A stretch of DNA of 64,000 bases, taken from positions 156,145 through 220,144 of the forward strand of contig NZ_JARKMS010000002.1 in NCBI RefSeq assembly GCF_029350945.1, given 5' to 3'. The position numbers and the translations under genes are program-made. This document shows positions 9,086 to 19,094 of this stretch, in pieces. The notes under the pieces were generated by a model. It saw only the letters and a program-made list of their open reading frames with translations, had not been told where the DNA came from and did not search any database. Positions within the stretch are counted from its first letter, which is position 1; every line of letters starts with the position of its first letter. This DNA is from Maribacter huludaoensis (GTDB taxonomy: Bacteria > Bacteroidota > Bacteroidia > Flavobacteriales > Flavobacteriaceae).

Positions 9086-11413
9086 ATGATTAATCAAAAG
9101 CAACAAAACCTTTTTCATATTATTTTACAGAAGTTTTTGCCTTTTTGGCCATTATTTTTAGTCTTAAGTTTATTGGGTTTAATTTTAGCAAAAGCTTATA
9201 TATTGAAAACGGTGCCTTATTATGAAAGTACTGCAGCTTTGATTGTAAATGATGAAAAAAAGGGAGTTGATCAATCACAATTGATGGAATCTTTTAATGT
9301 TTTTGAGGCTAAGAAGATTGTTGAAAATGAAATAGAAGTGATAAAGTCTAGAGATGTTATAGAAGACGTTGTCATCAATTTAGGTTTATATTCCAAAATA
9401 TATTCTTCCAGCTTTTTTAGTGAACACGAATATTATGAAAATTCTCCTGTTAAAATAGTATTACAAGAGCCTTTAAGAACCATTTCAAAGGTAGATATCG
9501 AAAACCCAGAATTTACGGTTGACTACGAAAAAGGTTTGGTGGTTATGAATGGCGAGAGTGTACCTTTTAATACTTGGGTAAGTAATCCTTATGGTGGCAG
9601 TGCACTAAAATTTCTTCCAAATGGTTTTAAAAAGTATAATAAGGATAAAACTTTTAATTTTAATATAGTTTCATCTAGAGTTTTGGTTGACCAGATACTT
9701 AATAATCTATATGTTGGTGCGACAAGTAAATTAGCAACGGTTGTTAGAATATATTATTATGATCCTATTCCCGATAGAGGTAATGAAATAGTGAATCAGA
9801 TAATAGAGTCTTATAAGAGAGCTACTGTAACTTCACAAAATTCTCTTGCTTCCAATACGTTGAATTTTATTGATGAGCGAATGGGAGAGGTAGGTAAGGA
9901 TCTTAGAAGCGTTGAAAAGGACCTTGAAAAATATAGATCTAAAGAAGGTGTTATTAATTTAGGGGAGCAAGGTAATTTGTATTTAAGAAATGTTGGTGAT
10001 TACGATCGTAGAATTGGTGAAATAGATCTTCAACTTTCGGTGTTAAATAAGGTAGAGAAATATGTTATCTCTAAAAATAATAATTCCGGTATTGTACCAT
10101 CTACCTTAGGAGTGGATGACCCTATTTTAAGTCAACTTTTACAAAAACTATATGATGCTGAAATTGAATACGGTGAATTGAGTAAAACCACCGCAGAAAA
10201 CAACCCATTATTAACAGTTGTCAAAAATAAAATTGAGAATATAAGACCTAGTATACTTGAAAATGTCCGAAGTCAGAAATCGAATCTACTGGCAAGTAAA
10301 AGTAGTTTGTCCACCAATAGTGGTAAATACAACGAAGCCCTAAATATTCTTCCTGAACAGGAAAGAATATTTCTGGAAATTAATAGACGTAAGAAAAGTA
10401 TTGAAGATTTATACGACTTTTTGGTTCAAAAAAGAGAAGAAACAGCATTGTCTTTTGCCCCAACTATGGGTAATGTAAGAGTGATTGAAAAAGCGCAAGC
10501 TTCGTTAAAACCTGTTTCTCCAAAAAAATCTCTAATTTATTTAATTGGTTTATTGTTGCCACTTGGTTTAGGCTTGATTTGGGTTGCAGGAAAAGAGCTT
10601 TTAAGTACTAAAATCTTATTTCGATCAGATTTGGAAACCGAAGCATTTATTCCAGTATTAGGTGAACTTGCATATGTAGATAAACCTAAAGAGGAATTAT
10701 TAGTATATCAACATGAAGATTTGTTTATAGTTGACCAATTTAGACGTCTTTTGACCGATTTGGATTTGTTTGATGGTGGCGAAATGATTAAAACAGTTAT
10801 GATAACTTCTAGTATCGCAGGTGAGGGTAAGAGTTATATTAGCTCTAATTTGGCCGTAACAATGGCTCTATCTGGCAAGAAAACGGCTTTAATTGATATG
10901 GATTTAAGAATGTCCGGTGTCACCAAACTATTTCATTTAGAGAACGAAGTAGGTGTTAGTGAGGTGTTGTTAGAAGGTGTTCAGTTAAATTTTGGAGTAC
11001 AGAAGTTAGAAAATTTAACCGTTTTTCCTGCGGGTGCTAAAAATTTAAACTCATCTAATCTTATAACTAGTGAGAATTGGAAAGAACTTATTTCAAAAAT
11101 TAAAAATGAATTTGATGCTATAATTATTGATACCTCTCCAACAACGTTAGTTTCAGATGCACCTATGTTAGCAAAGTATGTAGATAAAACGGTAATAGTT
11201 ACACGACACGATTATACGCCAAAATTTATATTGCAACATATAGATGAATTGTTTTTAAGAAAAAAAATTAATAATAGTGTAATTATATTCAATGGTGTAA
11301 AAAGTAGGGGTATTATTAAAAAAGGTTATGGTTATGGTTATGGTTATGAAGAGCCACGAGAAGAAAATAGTTTAAGAAGAATCTTAAAGAAGATGTTAAA
11401 GCCCCTTAGGTAA
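9086..11413 (+). CDS. Polysaccharide co-polymerase / tyrosine autokinase, Wzc-like (locus A)
   Basis: 775 residues. Order: N-terminal membrane helix, Wzz-type periplasmic region with coiled coil (about residues 260-450), second membrane helix (IYLIGLLLPLGLGLIWVAG), then a cytoplasmic BY-kinase domain. Walker A is SIAGEGKS with K582, Walker A' is ALIDMDLRMSG, Walker B is AIIIDTSP. The C-terminus has the tyrosine cluster GYGYGYGYEEP that is the usual autophosphorylation site. It controls chain length and export together with the Wza-like lipoprotein. Two bases separate it from the next gene. Confidence 0.92.
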   Translation: MINQKQQNLFHIILQKFLPFWPLFLVLSLLGLILAKAYILKTVPYYESTAALIVNDEKKGVDQSQLMESFNVFEAKKIVENEIEVIKSRDVIEDVVINLGLYSKIYSSSFFSEHEYYENSPVKIVLQEPLRTISKVDIENPEFTVDYEKGLVVMNGESVPFNTWVSNPYGGSALKFLPNGFKKYNKDKTFNFNIVSSRVLVDQILNNLYVGATSKLATVVRIYYYDPIPDRGNEIVNQIIESYKRATVTSQNSLASNTLNFIDERMGEVGKDLRSVEKDLEKYRSKEGVINLGEQGNLYLRNVGDYDRRIGEIDLQLSVLNKVEKYVISKNNNSGIVPSTLGVDDPILSQLLQKLYDAEIEYGELSKTTAENNPLLTVVKNKIENIRPSILENVRSQKSNLLASKSSLSTNSGKYNEALNILPEQERIFLEINRRKKSIEDLYDFLVQKREETALSFAPTMGNVRVIEKAQASLKPVSPKKSLIYLIGLLLPLGLGLIWVAGKELLSTKILFRSDLETEAFIPVLGELAYVDKPKEELLVYQHEDLFIVDQFRRLLTDLDLFDGGEMIKTVMITSSIAGEGKSYISSNLAVTMALSGKKTALIDMDLRMSGVTKLFHLENEVGVSEVLLEGVQLNFGVQKLENLTVFPAGAKNLNSSNLITSENWKELISKIKNEFDAIIIDTSPTTLVSDAPMLAKYVDKTVIVTRHDYTPKFILQHIDELFLRKKINNSVIIFNGVKSRGIIKKGYGYGYGYEEPREENSLRRILKKMLKPLR

Positions 11414-11415
11414 TA

Positions 11416-12720
11416 ATGTTACAATATGTAATAGCATTTATTGTCATTATTGTATTCTTGTGTGTTTTTTTTATGAAACCCACAGTTGAAGTTTACATTA
11501 AATATACCTTATGGACCTTGCCTTTTACAGACGCTAAAATTTTACCATTAGAATTTGGATTTGTCAAAGTATTTGATGTTTTAGCATTAATAGCGGTAAT
11601 TTTTTTATTCAAAAATTTTTTAACCTTTAAAAATGGTAAAACTAATATGGGGTATCTTGTATTGGTTCTTTTATTTGTAGTTACTACTATAGTAGGAAAA
11701 ATTTTTTCTAAATTTCCAGCTAATAATATTCATACATTATACCCGTTATTTTCTGTTTTTATTTTTACCCGTTTCTTTATCCATCTATTGTATGAGGATT
11801 TTCAAAGAAGATTCGAACTTTTCAAAATATTGAAGATTGTATTTTTGTTTTTAATAGGTATAATGTGTTTACAGTTTTTTTTAGGGCCTTCATTATCGTA
11901 TTACACTGCTGTTCATAGCAATGCTAGTGGAGAATCTTTTGGTACAACCCGTTTTCCAGGTTTGTTTGTAGATTCACAGACAAATGGACAGTTTTTAGCA
12001 ATGGCAAGCTTCTTTTTTCTCATAATACAGACCGTTAAAGATAAAATAGAAATGAAAAAGTCATTTTTGTTTTTTGCTCTGGCCGCTATTTGTGTAGTAT
12101 TAGCAGGTAGCCGTTCAGCTTTAGGAGGTTTCTTAATAGGTTTTACGCTGTATTTTCTTTTTACAGATTTTAAAACAAAAGTAATAATTGGTTTTGTGGG
12201 TATGTTGGCTATAGGAACTTTATTAATTGCTCAACCAAATGCGGCTATTTTTGGAAGAACGGAAAATGTAGGGGAAGATTTTTCCTTTCGTGAAGCTATT
12301 TGGATTGAGACAATTGAAATTATTGAAGAATATCCAAGCTTAGGTATTGGCATGGGTAATTTTAAGAAGTATATAATGATATATAATCAGGATATGAATA
12401 TCGTTCTTGAACCAGGTGTGGATTACTATTACTTTAACCAACCAGAGAATGGTTATCTTAAAATTATAGTAGAACATGGTGTTCTGGCGTCAATTGTTTT
12501 AATTCTCTTAATATTGATACCTTTTATTAAGAGTTTATATGGGTTGTTAAAGTTGAGTATAAATAAAGAAGTAGTATACGTTCTTAGTTCATTGGTTTCT
12601 TTTTTAATAGCATTCAATACAGTGTATTCATTAGTGGACTATCGTATTACTTGTCTCCTAGGTATATTAGTCTCAATGGCAATATTATATACAAATAGCG
12701 CAAAACCAAAATTTCTTTAA
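11416..12720 (+). CDS. O-antigen polymerase / ligase-like membrane protein (Wzy type)
   Basis: 434 residues with about ten to twelve hydrophobic segments and a large extracytoplasmic loop in the second half. The loop region contains SFREAIWIETIEIIEEYPSL followed by GIGMGNFKKY, which is characteristic of the Wzy_C / O-antigen ligase superfamily. VLAGSRSALGG is another family-like segment. It lies directly behind wzc in a tight operon and is the likely polymerase of the locus A repeat unit. Polymerase versus ligase cannot be decided from sequence alone. Confidence 0.8.
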   Translation: MLQYVIAFIVIIVFLCVFFMKPTVEVYIKYTLWTLPFTDAKILPLEFGFVKVFDVLALIAVIFLFKNFLTFKNGKTNMGYLVLVLLFVVTTIVGKIFSKFPANNIHTLYPLFSVFIFTRFFIHLLYEDFQRRFELFKILKIVFLFLIGIMCLQFFLGPSLSYYTAVHSNASGESFGTTRFPGLFVDSQTNGQFLAMASFFFLIIQTVKDKIEMKKSFLFFALAAICVVLAGSRSALGGFLIGFTLYFLFTDFKTKVIIGFVGMLAIGTLLIAQPNAAIFGRTENVGEDFSFREAIWIETIEIIEEYPSLGIGMGNFKKYIMIYNQDMNIVLEPGVDYYYFNQPENGYLKIIVEHGVLASIVLILLILIPFIKSLYGLLKLSINKEVVYVLSSLVSFLIAFNTVYSLVDYRITCLLGILVSMAILYTNSAKPKFL

Positions 12721-12764
12721 AATTCTGTATATGATTTCCTTTAATATTAAATTCAGTTTCGTCA

Positions 12765-14186
12765 ATGCTGTTTAATTCGTTCGAATTCTTATTGTTTTTC
12801 CCTTTAGTTTGTATTGTGTATTATATTATACCTATAAAATTACGTTGGGCATTTTTATTACTTAGTAGTTATTATTTTTATATGAACTGGCAACCCATTT
12901 ATGCGGTTCTCATATTCACTTCTACACTTGTTACATATTTATGTGCTTTAAAAATTGATGCTACACAAATAAAACGAAGGAAAAAGACGTATTTAACTTT
13001 GAGTCTTTTTATCAACTTGAGTATTCTATTCTTGTTTAAATATTACAATTTTTTTAATAGCTCAATTTTTGGTCTCTTAAATGATTTGGGGATTCGAATG
13101 AGCTTGCCAAATTTTGATTTATTATTACCCGTTGGTATTTCATTCTACACTTTTCAAGCAGTTGGTTATACTATAGATGTATATCGAGGAGATATTAAAA
13201 GTGAAAAACATTTTGGTATCTATGCCCTTTTTGTATCATTTTTCCCTCAATTAGTTGCGGGGCCAATTGAAAGAGCGGTTAATTTATTACCACAATTCAA
13301 AGAAACAAAGATATTTAATTATGAACAGGCATCTGATGGTATTAGGCTTATGATTTGGGGTTTTTTTATGAAAATAGTTGTCGCTGATCGTTTGGCAATT
13401 TATGTAAATTCAGTTTATGGGGTGCCAGAATATCATAGCTCTATAACATTATTGATTGGAACTGTTTTTTTTGCATTTCAAATATATTGTGATTTTGCAG
13501 GCTATAGTAATATAGCCATAGGTTGTGCCAAAATATTGGGTTTTGATTTGATGACAAATTTTAAAAGACCATATTTTGCCCAATCATGTGCTGAATTTTG
13601 GTCCCGATGGCATATATCCTTATCTACTTGGTTTAAAGACTATTTGTATATTCCCTTAGGCGGTAATCGTGTTGGTGCAGTTAAAAACTATCGTAACTTA
13701 CTCATAACTTTTTTGGTTAGTGGTTTGTGGCACGGTGCCAATTGGACCTATGTTATTTGGGGTGGTTTAAATGGTTTTTATCAAATTATATTTAAAATAT
13801 TGGACGTTTCACCTAAAAGTAGAAAAATCGGAGTACCGTTCAAATTTAATTATTTAGTTAATCTCACAATAACATTTGTTCTAATTTGCTTTTCATGGAT
13901 ATTTTTTAGGGCTAACAGCTTATATGATGCAATTACAATTATAGAACGAATAATTACTGTCAGTGGGTCGTTATTCATAGGTGATAAAAGCTCTTTTGCT
14001 TATAGCATATTTGCTATTTCTTTATTATTAATTAAGGATGCAGTCGATGAATTTTATCCAGATAAAAAAATGTTTTTTACTAGTGAATACCGTTCTGTAC
14101 GTTATTTGTCTTATACCTTTATTATTAGCACAATATTGCTGTTAGGTGTTTTTGATGGAGGTCAATTTATATATTTTCAGTTTTAA
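12765..14186 (+). CDS. MBOAT-family O-acyltransferase (AlgI-like)
   Basis: 473 residues, polytopic. Begins MLFNSFEFLLFFPLVCIVYY, typical of AlgI/PatA/DltB-like MBOAT proteins. Family pieces include LLPVGISFYTFQAVGYTIDV, FFPQLVAGPIER, FWSRWHISLSTWFKDYLYIP and the region with the catalytic histidine, VSGLWHGANWTYVIWG. These enzymes carry acyl (usually acetyl) groups across the membrane to a polysaccharide. The next gene encodes an SGNH-like protein, the normal partner, so the pair probably O-acylates the locus A polymer. Confidence 0.9.
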   Translation: MLFNSFEFLLFFPLVCIVYYIIPIKLRWAFLLLSSYYFYMNWQPIYAVLIFTSTLVTYLCALKIDATQIKRRKKTYLTLSLFINLSILFLFKYYNFFNSSIFGLLNDLGIRMSLPNFDLLLPVGISFYTFQAVGYTIDVYRGDIKSEKHFGIYALFVSFFPQLVAGPIERAVNLLPQFKETKIFNYEQASDGIRLMIWGFFMKIVVADRLAIYVNSVYGVPEYHSSITLLIGTVFFAFQIYCDFAGYSNIAIGCAKILGFDLMTNFKRPYFAQSCAEFWSRWHISLSTWFKDYLYIPLGGNRVGAVKNYRNLLITFLVSGLWHGANWTYVIWGGLNGFYQIIFKILDVSPKSRKIGVPFKFNYLVNLTITFVLICFSWIFFRANSLYDAITIIERIITVSGSLFIGDKSSFAYSIFAISLLLIKDAVDEFYPDKKMFFTSEYRSVRYLSYTFIISTILLLGVFDGGQFIYFQF

Positions 14187-14190
14187 TTAT

Positions 14191-15117
14191 ATGAAAAAGT
14201 TTGTTATTCATGGTATACTAGGATTATTGTTAGTCTTTTTTTTCGATTTAGGGATTGGTAGGGTTCTTGAATACTATTATTTTAAACAGGAATCTGGATT
14301 TCAGCATAGAACAACAATAAGTATGGATGAAACCAATGCTGATATACTTGTGTTTGGGTCATCTCGAGCCAATCATCATTATAATCCGGATGTTTTTATA
14401 AATAGCTTGAATAAGACTTTTTATAATACAGGTCGTGATGGTAATTTTATTTTTTATCAGACGGCAGTTCTTAAATCTATTTTGCGGCGATACAAACCAA
14501 AATTAATTCTATATGATTTTTCGGGGAAATTTAGTTATGTTCAGGAGGATTATGATAGATTGTCTTCATTATTGCCATACTATCGAAAACATCGGGAAAT
14601 TAGAGATATTGTAAATTTAAGAAGTTCTTTTGAGCCACTCAAAAACCTATCAAGTATTTACCCCTATAATTCTACCTTGGCTAATATTGTAATTGGTAAT
14701 AGTAATTTAGGAAAAAAAGGCAAAAAGGGTTATGTGTCATTGATGGGAGAATGGAACGAGCCATTGAATGAGCACAAATCAATTGACAAATATGAGGTCG
14801 ATGAAAACAAGTTGGCTATATTTAATGAGTTTTTAGATTTGTGTAAGCGAAACGATATACCCTTACTGGTCTTTGTTTCTCCTGTTTTTTACACTTATGA
14901 TAAAGATTATTCAATTACTCTTTGCAAACAAATTTGTAATGAAAAAAATATACCTTTTTACGACTTTACTAAAGATGAACGTTTTTTAAAATCACCTCAA
15001 CTTTTTGATGATAAAGAACATCTAAATGATAGCGGTGCTAAACTGTACTCAAAAATCACTTTAAATATTATCAGGCAACAATTAAATATGTCAAATTTAA
15101 TTAATGAAGAATTCTAA
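14191..15117 (+). CDS. SGNH-hydrolase-like membrane-anchored protein, acylation partner
   Basis: I chose the ATG at 14191 (308 residues), just after the MBOAT stop; the longer frame from 14146 would overlap that gene. A single N-terminal membrane helix (IHGILGLLLVFFFDLGIG) is followed by the block I motif FGSSRANHHYNP, with the serine nucleophile expected in GSSRA, and a C-terminal DKEHLN that fits the Asp-x-x-His of SGNH enzymes. This resembles DltD/AlgX-like partners of MBOAT proteins. It overlaps the next glycosyltransferase by 14 bases, a sign of translational coupling. Confidence 0.75.
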   Translation: MKKFVIHGILGLLLVFFFDLGIGRVLEYYYFKQESGFQHRTTISMDETNADILVFGSSRANHHYNPDVFINSLNKTFYNTGRDGNFIFYQTAVLKSILRRYKPKLILYDFSGKFSYVQEDYDRLSSLLPYYRKHREIRDIVNLRSSFEPLKNLSSIYPYNSTLANIVIGNSNLGKKGKKGYVSLMGEWNEPLNEHKSIDKYEVDENKLAIFNEFLDLCKRNDIPLLVFVSPVFYTYDKDYSITLCKQICNEKNIPFYDFTKDERFLKSPQLFDDKEHLNDSGAKLYSKITLNIIRQQLNMSNLINEEF

Positions 15118-16285
15118 AAAAAAAATTATTTATTCTACTCAGGTCTATTTTTTAGACGCAGCTGTAGAATATGTTAAATTGTTGGCAGATAAGGGTTATG
15201 AAGTTCATTTATTAATAGAACTATCTCCTAATCAATTAAATGCTAATATTTTAAATATAGACGCAAACCTAAATGATTATAATTCAATTACTTCGTTTAA
15301 AGAAGTCGTTGATAAATGGAGTTTAAAATTTTTAGAATCTTTTTTTGTAAAATGTAAATCTGTAAACTTCATAATTTACTCATCTAAAAACATATTTAAA
15401 ACTTTTCAAGTAACTAATCAAATCAATAAATTTTACAATGAAGTTAGGCCGGATTATATACATCTTGATGAGTTTTCGGTAAGGCAGTTATTTTTATTGC
15501 CAAGATTAATTCAACGACGAAAAAAAATAATTCTCAATATTCACGATCCTAAAGCTCATTCTGGTGAGTTTCATTTCTTAAGATTTCTTTATAGAAAATT
15601 ATTATTTCGAATGATCAGTTCCTATGTAGTTTTTTCTGAATTTAGTAAATTGGATTTAGCTTCTCAACTTAAGGGAAATAAGAGGATTGTTGTTTTAAAA
15701 CTTATGCCATATACAGTATTCAGGACATTTTTACCAAAGAAAGGTCTTTTGAATAACGGTGAACAGAAGTATATTAGTTTTATAGGACGAATCTCGCCAT
15801 ATAAAGGAATTGAAATGTTTAGTAAGGCTATCAAAGAATTAAGTCTTCTTCACTCTAACCTAAATTTTTATATCGGTGGTAAAACAATTCCCGGCTATAA
15901 CCCTAGCTTTTTATATGAAGATACTAAGAATTTAACAGTGAAAAATAAATTTTTAAGTAATCAAGAAATTTCGGAAATAGTCTGTAAATCTCAATTAATC
16001 ATTTGTCCTTATAAAGATGCTACTCAAAGTGGCGTAATCATGACTGCTTTTGCATTAGGTTGTCCTGTATTGGTTACTAATACCGGTGGTTTGCCAGAGT
16101 ATGTGATAAACAATAAGACAGGCGTTGTTTGTAAAGAGAATACATCCCAAGGGCTAACAAAAGCAATAGAAGAGTTTTTGAAACTTAACAAGAAAAATTC
16201 TTTTACTGAAAATGTTCAAAGTAATGAGTACCAGCTAAATTTTGAAAGATGGAATATTAAGAAACTTAAGGATATATATAGATAA
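15104..16285 (+). CDS. Glycosyltransferase family 4
   Basis: 393 residues with a GT-B fold. The acceptor-side half starts KKIIYSTQVYFLDAAVEYVK, and the nucleotide-sugar half has ISFIGRISPYKGIEMF and, near the end, CPYKDATQSGVIMTAFALGC, then PVLVTNTGGLPEYV, the GT4 donor-binding pattern with E-x7-E-like spacing changed. It overlaps the SGNH gene. Likely adds one sugar of the locus A repeat unit in the cytoplasm. Donor and linkage cannot be read. Confidence 0.85.
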   Translation: MKNSKKKIIYSTQVYFLDAAVEYVKLLADKGYEVHLLIELSPNQLNANILNIDANLNDYNSITSFKEVVDKWSLKFLESFFVKCKSVNFIIYSSKNIFKTFQVTNQINKFYNEVRPDYIHLDEFSVRQLFLLPRLIQRRKKIILNIHDPKAHSGEFHFLRFLYRKLLFRMISSYVVFSEFSKLDLASQLKGNKRIVVLKLMPYTVFRTFLPKKGLLNNGEQKYISFIGRISPYKGIEMFSKAIKELSLLHSNLNFYIGGKTIPGYNPSFLYEDTKNLTVKNKFLSNQEISEIVCKSQLIICPYKDATQSGVIMTAFALGCPVLVTNTGGLPEYVINNKTGVVCKENTSQGLTKAIEEFLKLNKKNSFTENVQSNEYQLNFERWNIKKLKDIYR

Positions 16286-16330
16286 ATAATGGCAGTCTTG
16301 ATTAATTTGATGAATCACGTAAAAGAATAA

Positions 16331-17434
16331 ATGATTAAAAAAATATTAGTAGGTATCCCGCCTAAAAACCATATTAATTTGGCAATGGATGAAGTTAATG
16401 GCTTAATTGATTTGGGCTATGAATGTCATACTATTACCTATACCCGTAATAATTCTAAATTAAGTAAGTTAAATAAACTTTTAGGGGTGTTTTCTAATGC
16501 CTATGCATTAGTTAAAAAACTTTACAAAGTAAAGCCAGAATTATTGTATTTAAATTCGCGATTTGAGCCCGTTGGTACTACCCGCGATTTTATTACTATA
16601 GTATTGATTAGAACATTGTATTGGCGTAAACTACATATAGCTATAAAGACCCATGGGTCTAATATCTCAATTTTAACTAAGCAGTCTTTTTTCTTCGAAT
16701 CAATTGTAATTCCTTATTTATCTAGGCAAGTTACTATTTGGTTTTTTCTATCAAATGAAGAAAAGGATAGTATTGCAAAGTTAGCACCTAAATTTGCGAA
16801 AAAAGCTTATGTCACAGGCAATATTATTGATCCAAATAGATCAATAAAATCAGAGGCATTTATGGAGAATTACGGGTTGAATGATAATCGGTTTAAATTC
16901 TTTTTTGCCGGTCGTATGATTGCTGAAAAAGGAATCTTTAGTATCATAAGGGCGATTCCCGATTTTAAATATAAAGATAATTGTGTTTTTATTTTCGCCG
17001 GTAACGGAGATGATTACGAGGAATTTAAAGCAGAAATTAAAAAGCTAGAAATTGAAAAATACGTATATCTTACGGGTTTTTTACCAGAAGAGGAATGTGA
17101 CCATTTTTACGCCAATACAGATGCGCTAGTTTTTCCAACTTATTTTGATGAAGGTTTTCCTATGGCACTTTTTAAATCTGTAGCTAGTGGCTTACCTGTA
17201 ATAACTACTCAAACAAGAGCGGCTTTGGATCATCTAAAAGAGCCAGACCATTGTCTCTGGGTAAATGGTAAAGAGCCTGCTAGCGTAGCAAAAGCATTAA
17301 ATCAACTTTATGAAAATGATGCGTTAAGAAAAAAAATGGCTGAAAACAATCATTCTTTGGGATTAAATTTTACAAAGAGTAAACTTACGGAACAAATGCA
17401 CTTGGATTTCTTAAATGCAATTGCAAAGAACTAA
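16331..17434 (+). CDS. Glycosyltransferase family 4
   Basis: 367 residues, GT-B. The C-terminal half has KFFFAGRMIAEKGIFSIIRA, CVFIFAGNGDDYEEF, YVYLTGFLPEEECDHFY and FPTYFDEGFPMALFKSVASG, which is the classical GT4 donor site with the E-x7-E pattern around DEGFPMALFK. It follows the previous GT4 by 45 bases and probably acts in the same repeat unit. No paralogy closer than the family level is visible between the two. Confidence 0.88.
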   Translation: MIKKILVGIPPKNHINLAMDEVNGLIDLGYECHTITYTRNNSKLSKLNKLLGVFSNAYALVKKLYKVKPELLYLNSRFEPVGTTRDFITIVLIRTLYWRKLHIAIKTHGSNISILTKQSFFFESIVIPYLSRQVTIWFFLSNEEKDSIAKLAPKFAKKAYVTGNIIDPNRSIKSEAFMENYGLNDNRFKFFFAGRMIAEKGIFSIIRAIPDFKYKDNCVFIFAGNGDDYEEFKAEIKKLEIEKYVYLTGFLPEEECDHFYANTDALVFPTYFDEGFPMALFKSVASGLPVITTQTRAALDHLKEPDHCLWVNGKEPASVAKALNQLYENDALRKKMAENNHSLGLNFTKSKLTEQMHLDFLNAIAKN

Positions 17435-17461
17435 TAAAGTTCACCTAAAATCATATATAAC

Positions 17462-18907
17462 ATGTCAAGTATAATAAGCTCGCTTCAAGATAAAGTGAAA
17501 TCAAAAGTTCTTAAAAATAGCTTTTGGGGTCTAGCGGGTAGTTTATTTCAGAATGTATTTTTAAGCCTGTTTTACGTATTGATTGCAAGGCATTATTCGG
17601 TAGACGATTTTGCTAAATATGTTATAGCCAATAGTCTTTACCAAATGGTGGTGGCTTTTTCTTCAATGGGTTTGGGGCACTGGTTTATTAGAGAGGTAGT
17701 CAACCATGAAGATAAGAACAAACTTGCTGCTAAGTTCCTTAAAATGCAAGCCTATTTTGGCATTTTCTTTTTTGTCATAAATTTGTTGTTTGCTTTTTTT
17801 CTATATTCAGATGATACCGTGCGTATACTTTCACTTTTATTTGCGGCTAATATTATTTTTGATAATATTATATACTCCATAAAAAATGTGAATATTGCAC
17901 AGTTCTCACAGAAGAAAACGGTTTTAGTACTGTCTATTGAAGCAATATCCAAATTTTTAATTGCGTGTTTACTTTTTATTTATGACTTTAATATTGTTTA
18001 TTTAGCCATATTTCTTGTGATTACAAGGTTTGTTACTTTAAATCTATTCTTGCGTATTGGTGCTGCGGAAGGCTTTGATTTAAAAGGTTTTTGGAAAGAA
18101 AAAATACCTTTTAGTTTTGTAAAAAATATTCTAATAAAATATTGGCCCTTTGCTATTATAGGTAGTGCTTATGTAGTATACTGGAAAATTGACACATTAA
18201 TAATTTCCAAGTTGCTTCCTTTAGAAGATGTAGCCCATTATGAAAATTCATTCAAAATATTTTCTTTAGCTCAGCTGGTACCTGTAGTATTGAGTAGTAC
18301 AATGTTACCTAAGTTGGTAGAACTCTATCAACGACAAGATAAAAAAGAATTAAAGAAGGCTTATCAAAATATTTTTAAAATATTGATGTTTTACGGTATT
18401 GGTGCTTTTACATTTACATATTCATTTGCAGATGAACTAATACCTTGGATCTTTGGTGATAAATATGCATTATCTGCACAGTATACTAAAGAAATGTTCT
18501 TTACTATATTGGTTTTTCCAACATCACTTTTACAGGCAAATATGTTAATTGCTATGAAACTTGAAAAGTTAGATATGTGGTTTAATATTAATAGCGTACT
18601 GATAAACTCTGCAATTTGTTTGATAGGGTTATATTTTATCCGATCATTATCTGTAGTAAACTATGCTATTTTTGCCTCCTTTATTGTATTTCATCTCTCA
18701 CAGGATATAGTGCTTTTTAAAAAGAATATTGTTAGTTCAAGACATGTGCTAGGCTATATTTTTGTTAGTTTAATTTTGGTGTTACTGTATATCTTTTTAC
18801 AAATATCGATTGAAGATTTTATTCTTTTCCCTACTTTTTGGACTATTATTGGAGCTGTGGTGTTATTATTTATACGTGTAATAAAGAGTCAACAAAATTT
18901 GGAATGA
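17462..18907 (+). CDS. Polysaccharide flippase, Wzx-like (locus A)
   Basis: 481 residues with about twelve to fourteen hydrophobic segments and no large soluble domain. The start LKNSFWGLAGSLFQNVFLSLFYVLIARHYSVDDFAKYV is the normal first two helices of the oligosaccharide flippase (MOP/PST) family in feature if not in exact residues. It moves lipid-linked repeat units across the inner membrane. It sits after the glycosyltransferases in the same operon. Its stop overlaps an ATG of a short remnant described separately. Confidence 0.85.
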   Translation: MSSIISSLQDKVKSKVLKNSFWGLAGSLFQNVFLSLFYVLIARHYSVDDFAKYVIANSLYQMVVAFSSMGLGHWFIREVVNHEDKNKLAAKFLKMQAYFGIFFFVINLLFAFFLYSDDTVRILSLLFAANIIFDNIIYSIKNVNIAQFSQKKTVLVLSIEAISKFLIACLLFIYDFNIVYLAIFLVITRFVTLNLFLRIGAAEGFDLKGFWKEKIPFSFVKNILIKYWPFAIIGSAYVVYWKIDTLIISKLLPLEDVAHYENSFKIFSLAQLVPVVLSSTMLPKLVELYQRQDKKELKKAYQNIFKILMFYGIGAFTFTYSFADELIPWIFGDKYALSAQYTKEMFFTILVFPTSLLQANMLIAMKLEKLDMWFNINSVLINSAICLIGLYFIRSLSVVNYAIFASFIVFHLSQDIVLFKKNIVSSRHVLGYIFVSLILVLLYIFLQISIEDFILFPTFWTIIGAVVLLFIRVIKSQQNLE

Positions 18908-19030
18908 AAACACAAAGCATAACATATAGTCTAATTAGTAATTCAGAACTGATATTTCATATTCTATGAAGACGGTGCACAAAATGAGGTAACGATTGCT
19001 ACAGAAGCCTTCAATTTGTTTTGTAAATGA
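18904..19030 (+). pseudogene. Remnant of an unidentified gene after the flippase
   Basis: An ATG overlapping the flippase stop opens 21 codons (MKTQSITYSLISNSELIFHI) and then stops; a different frame continues with a protein-like reading, FYEDGAQNEVTIATEAF, to a stop at 19028-19030. The simplest reading is a gene broken by frameshift and deletion. FYEDG-like segments occur in several glycosyltransferase families, but this is too short to assign. The following bases to 19094 hold nothing convincing. Confidence 0.35.
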
Positions 19031-19094
19031 TTTTATATATTTAAAAAATGGAGATTTTAGATTACAGTGATGAAATTTCGTAGATGGATTTAAT

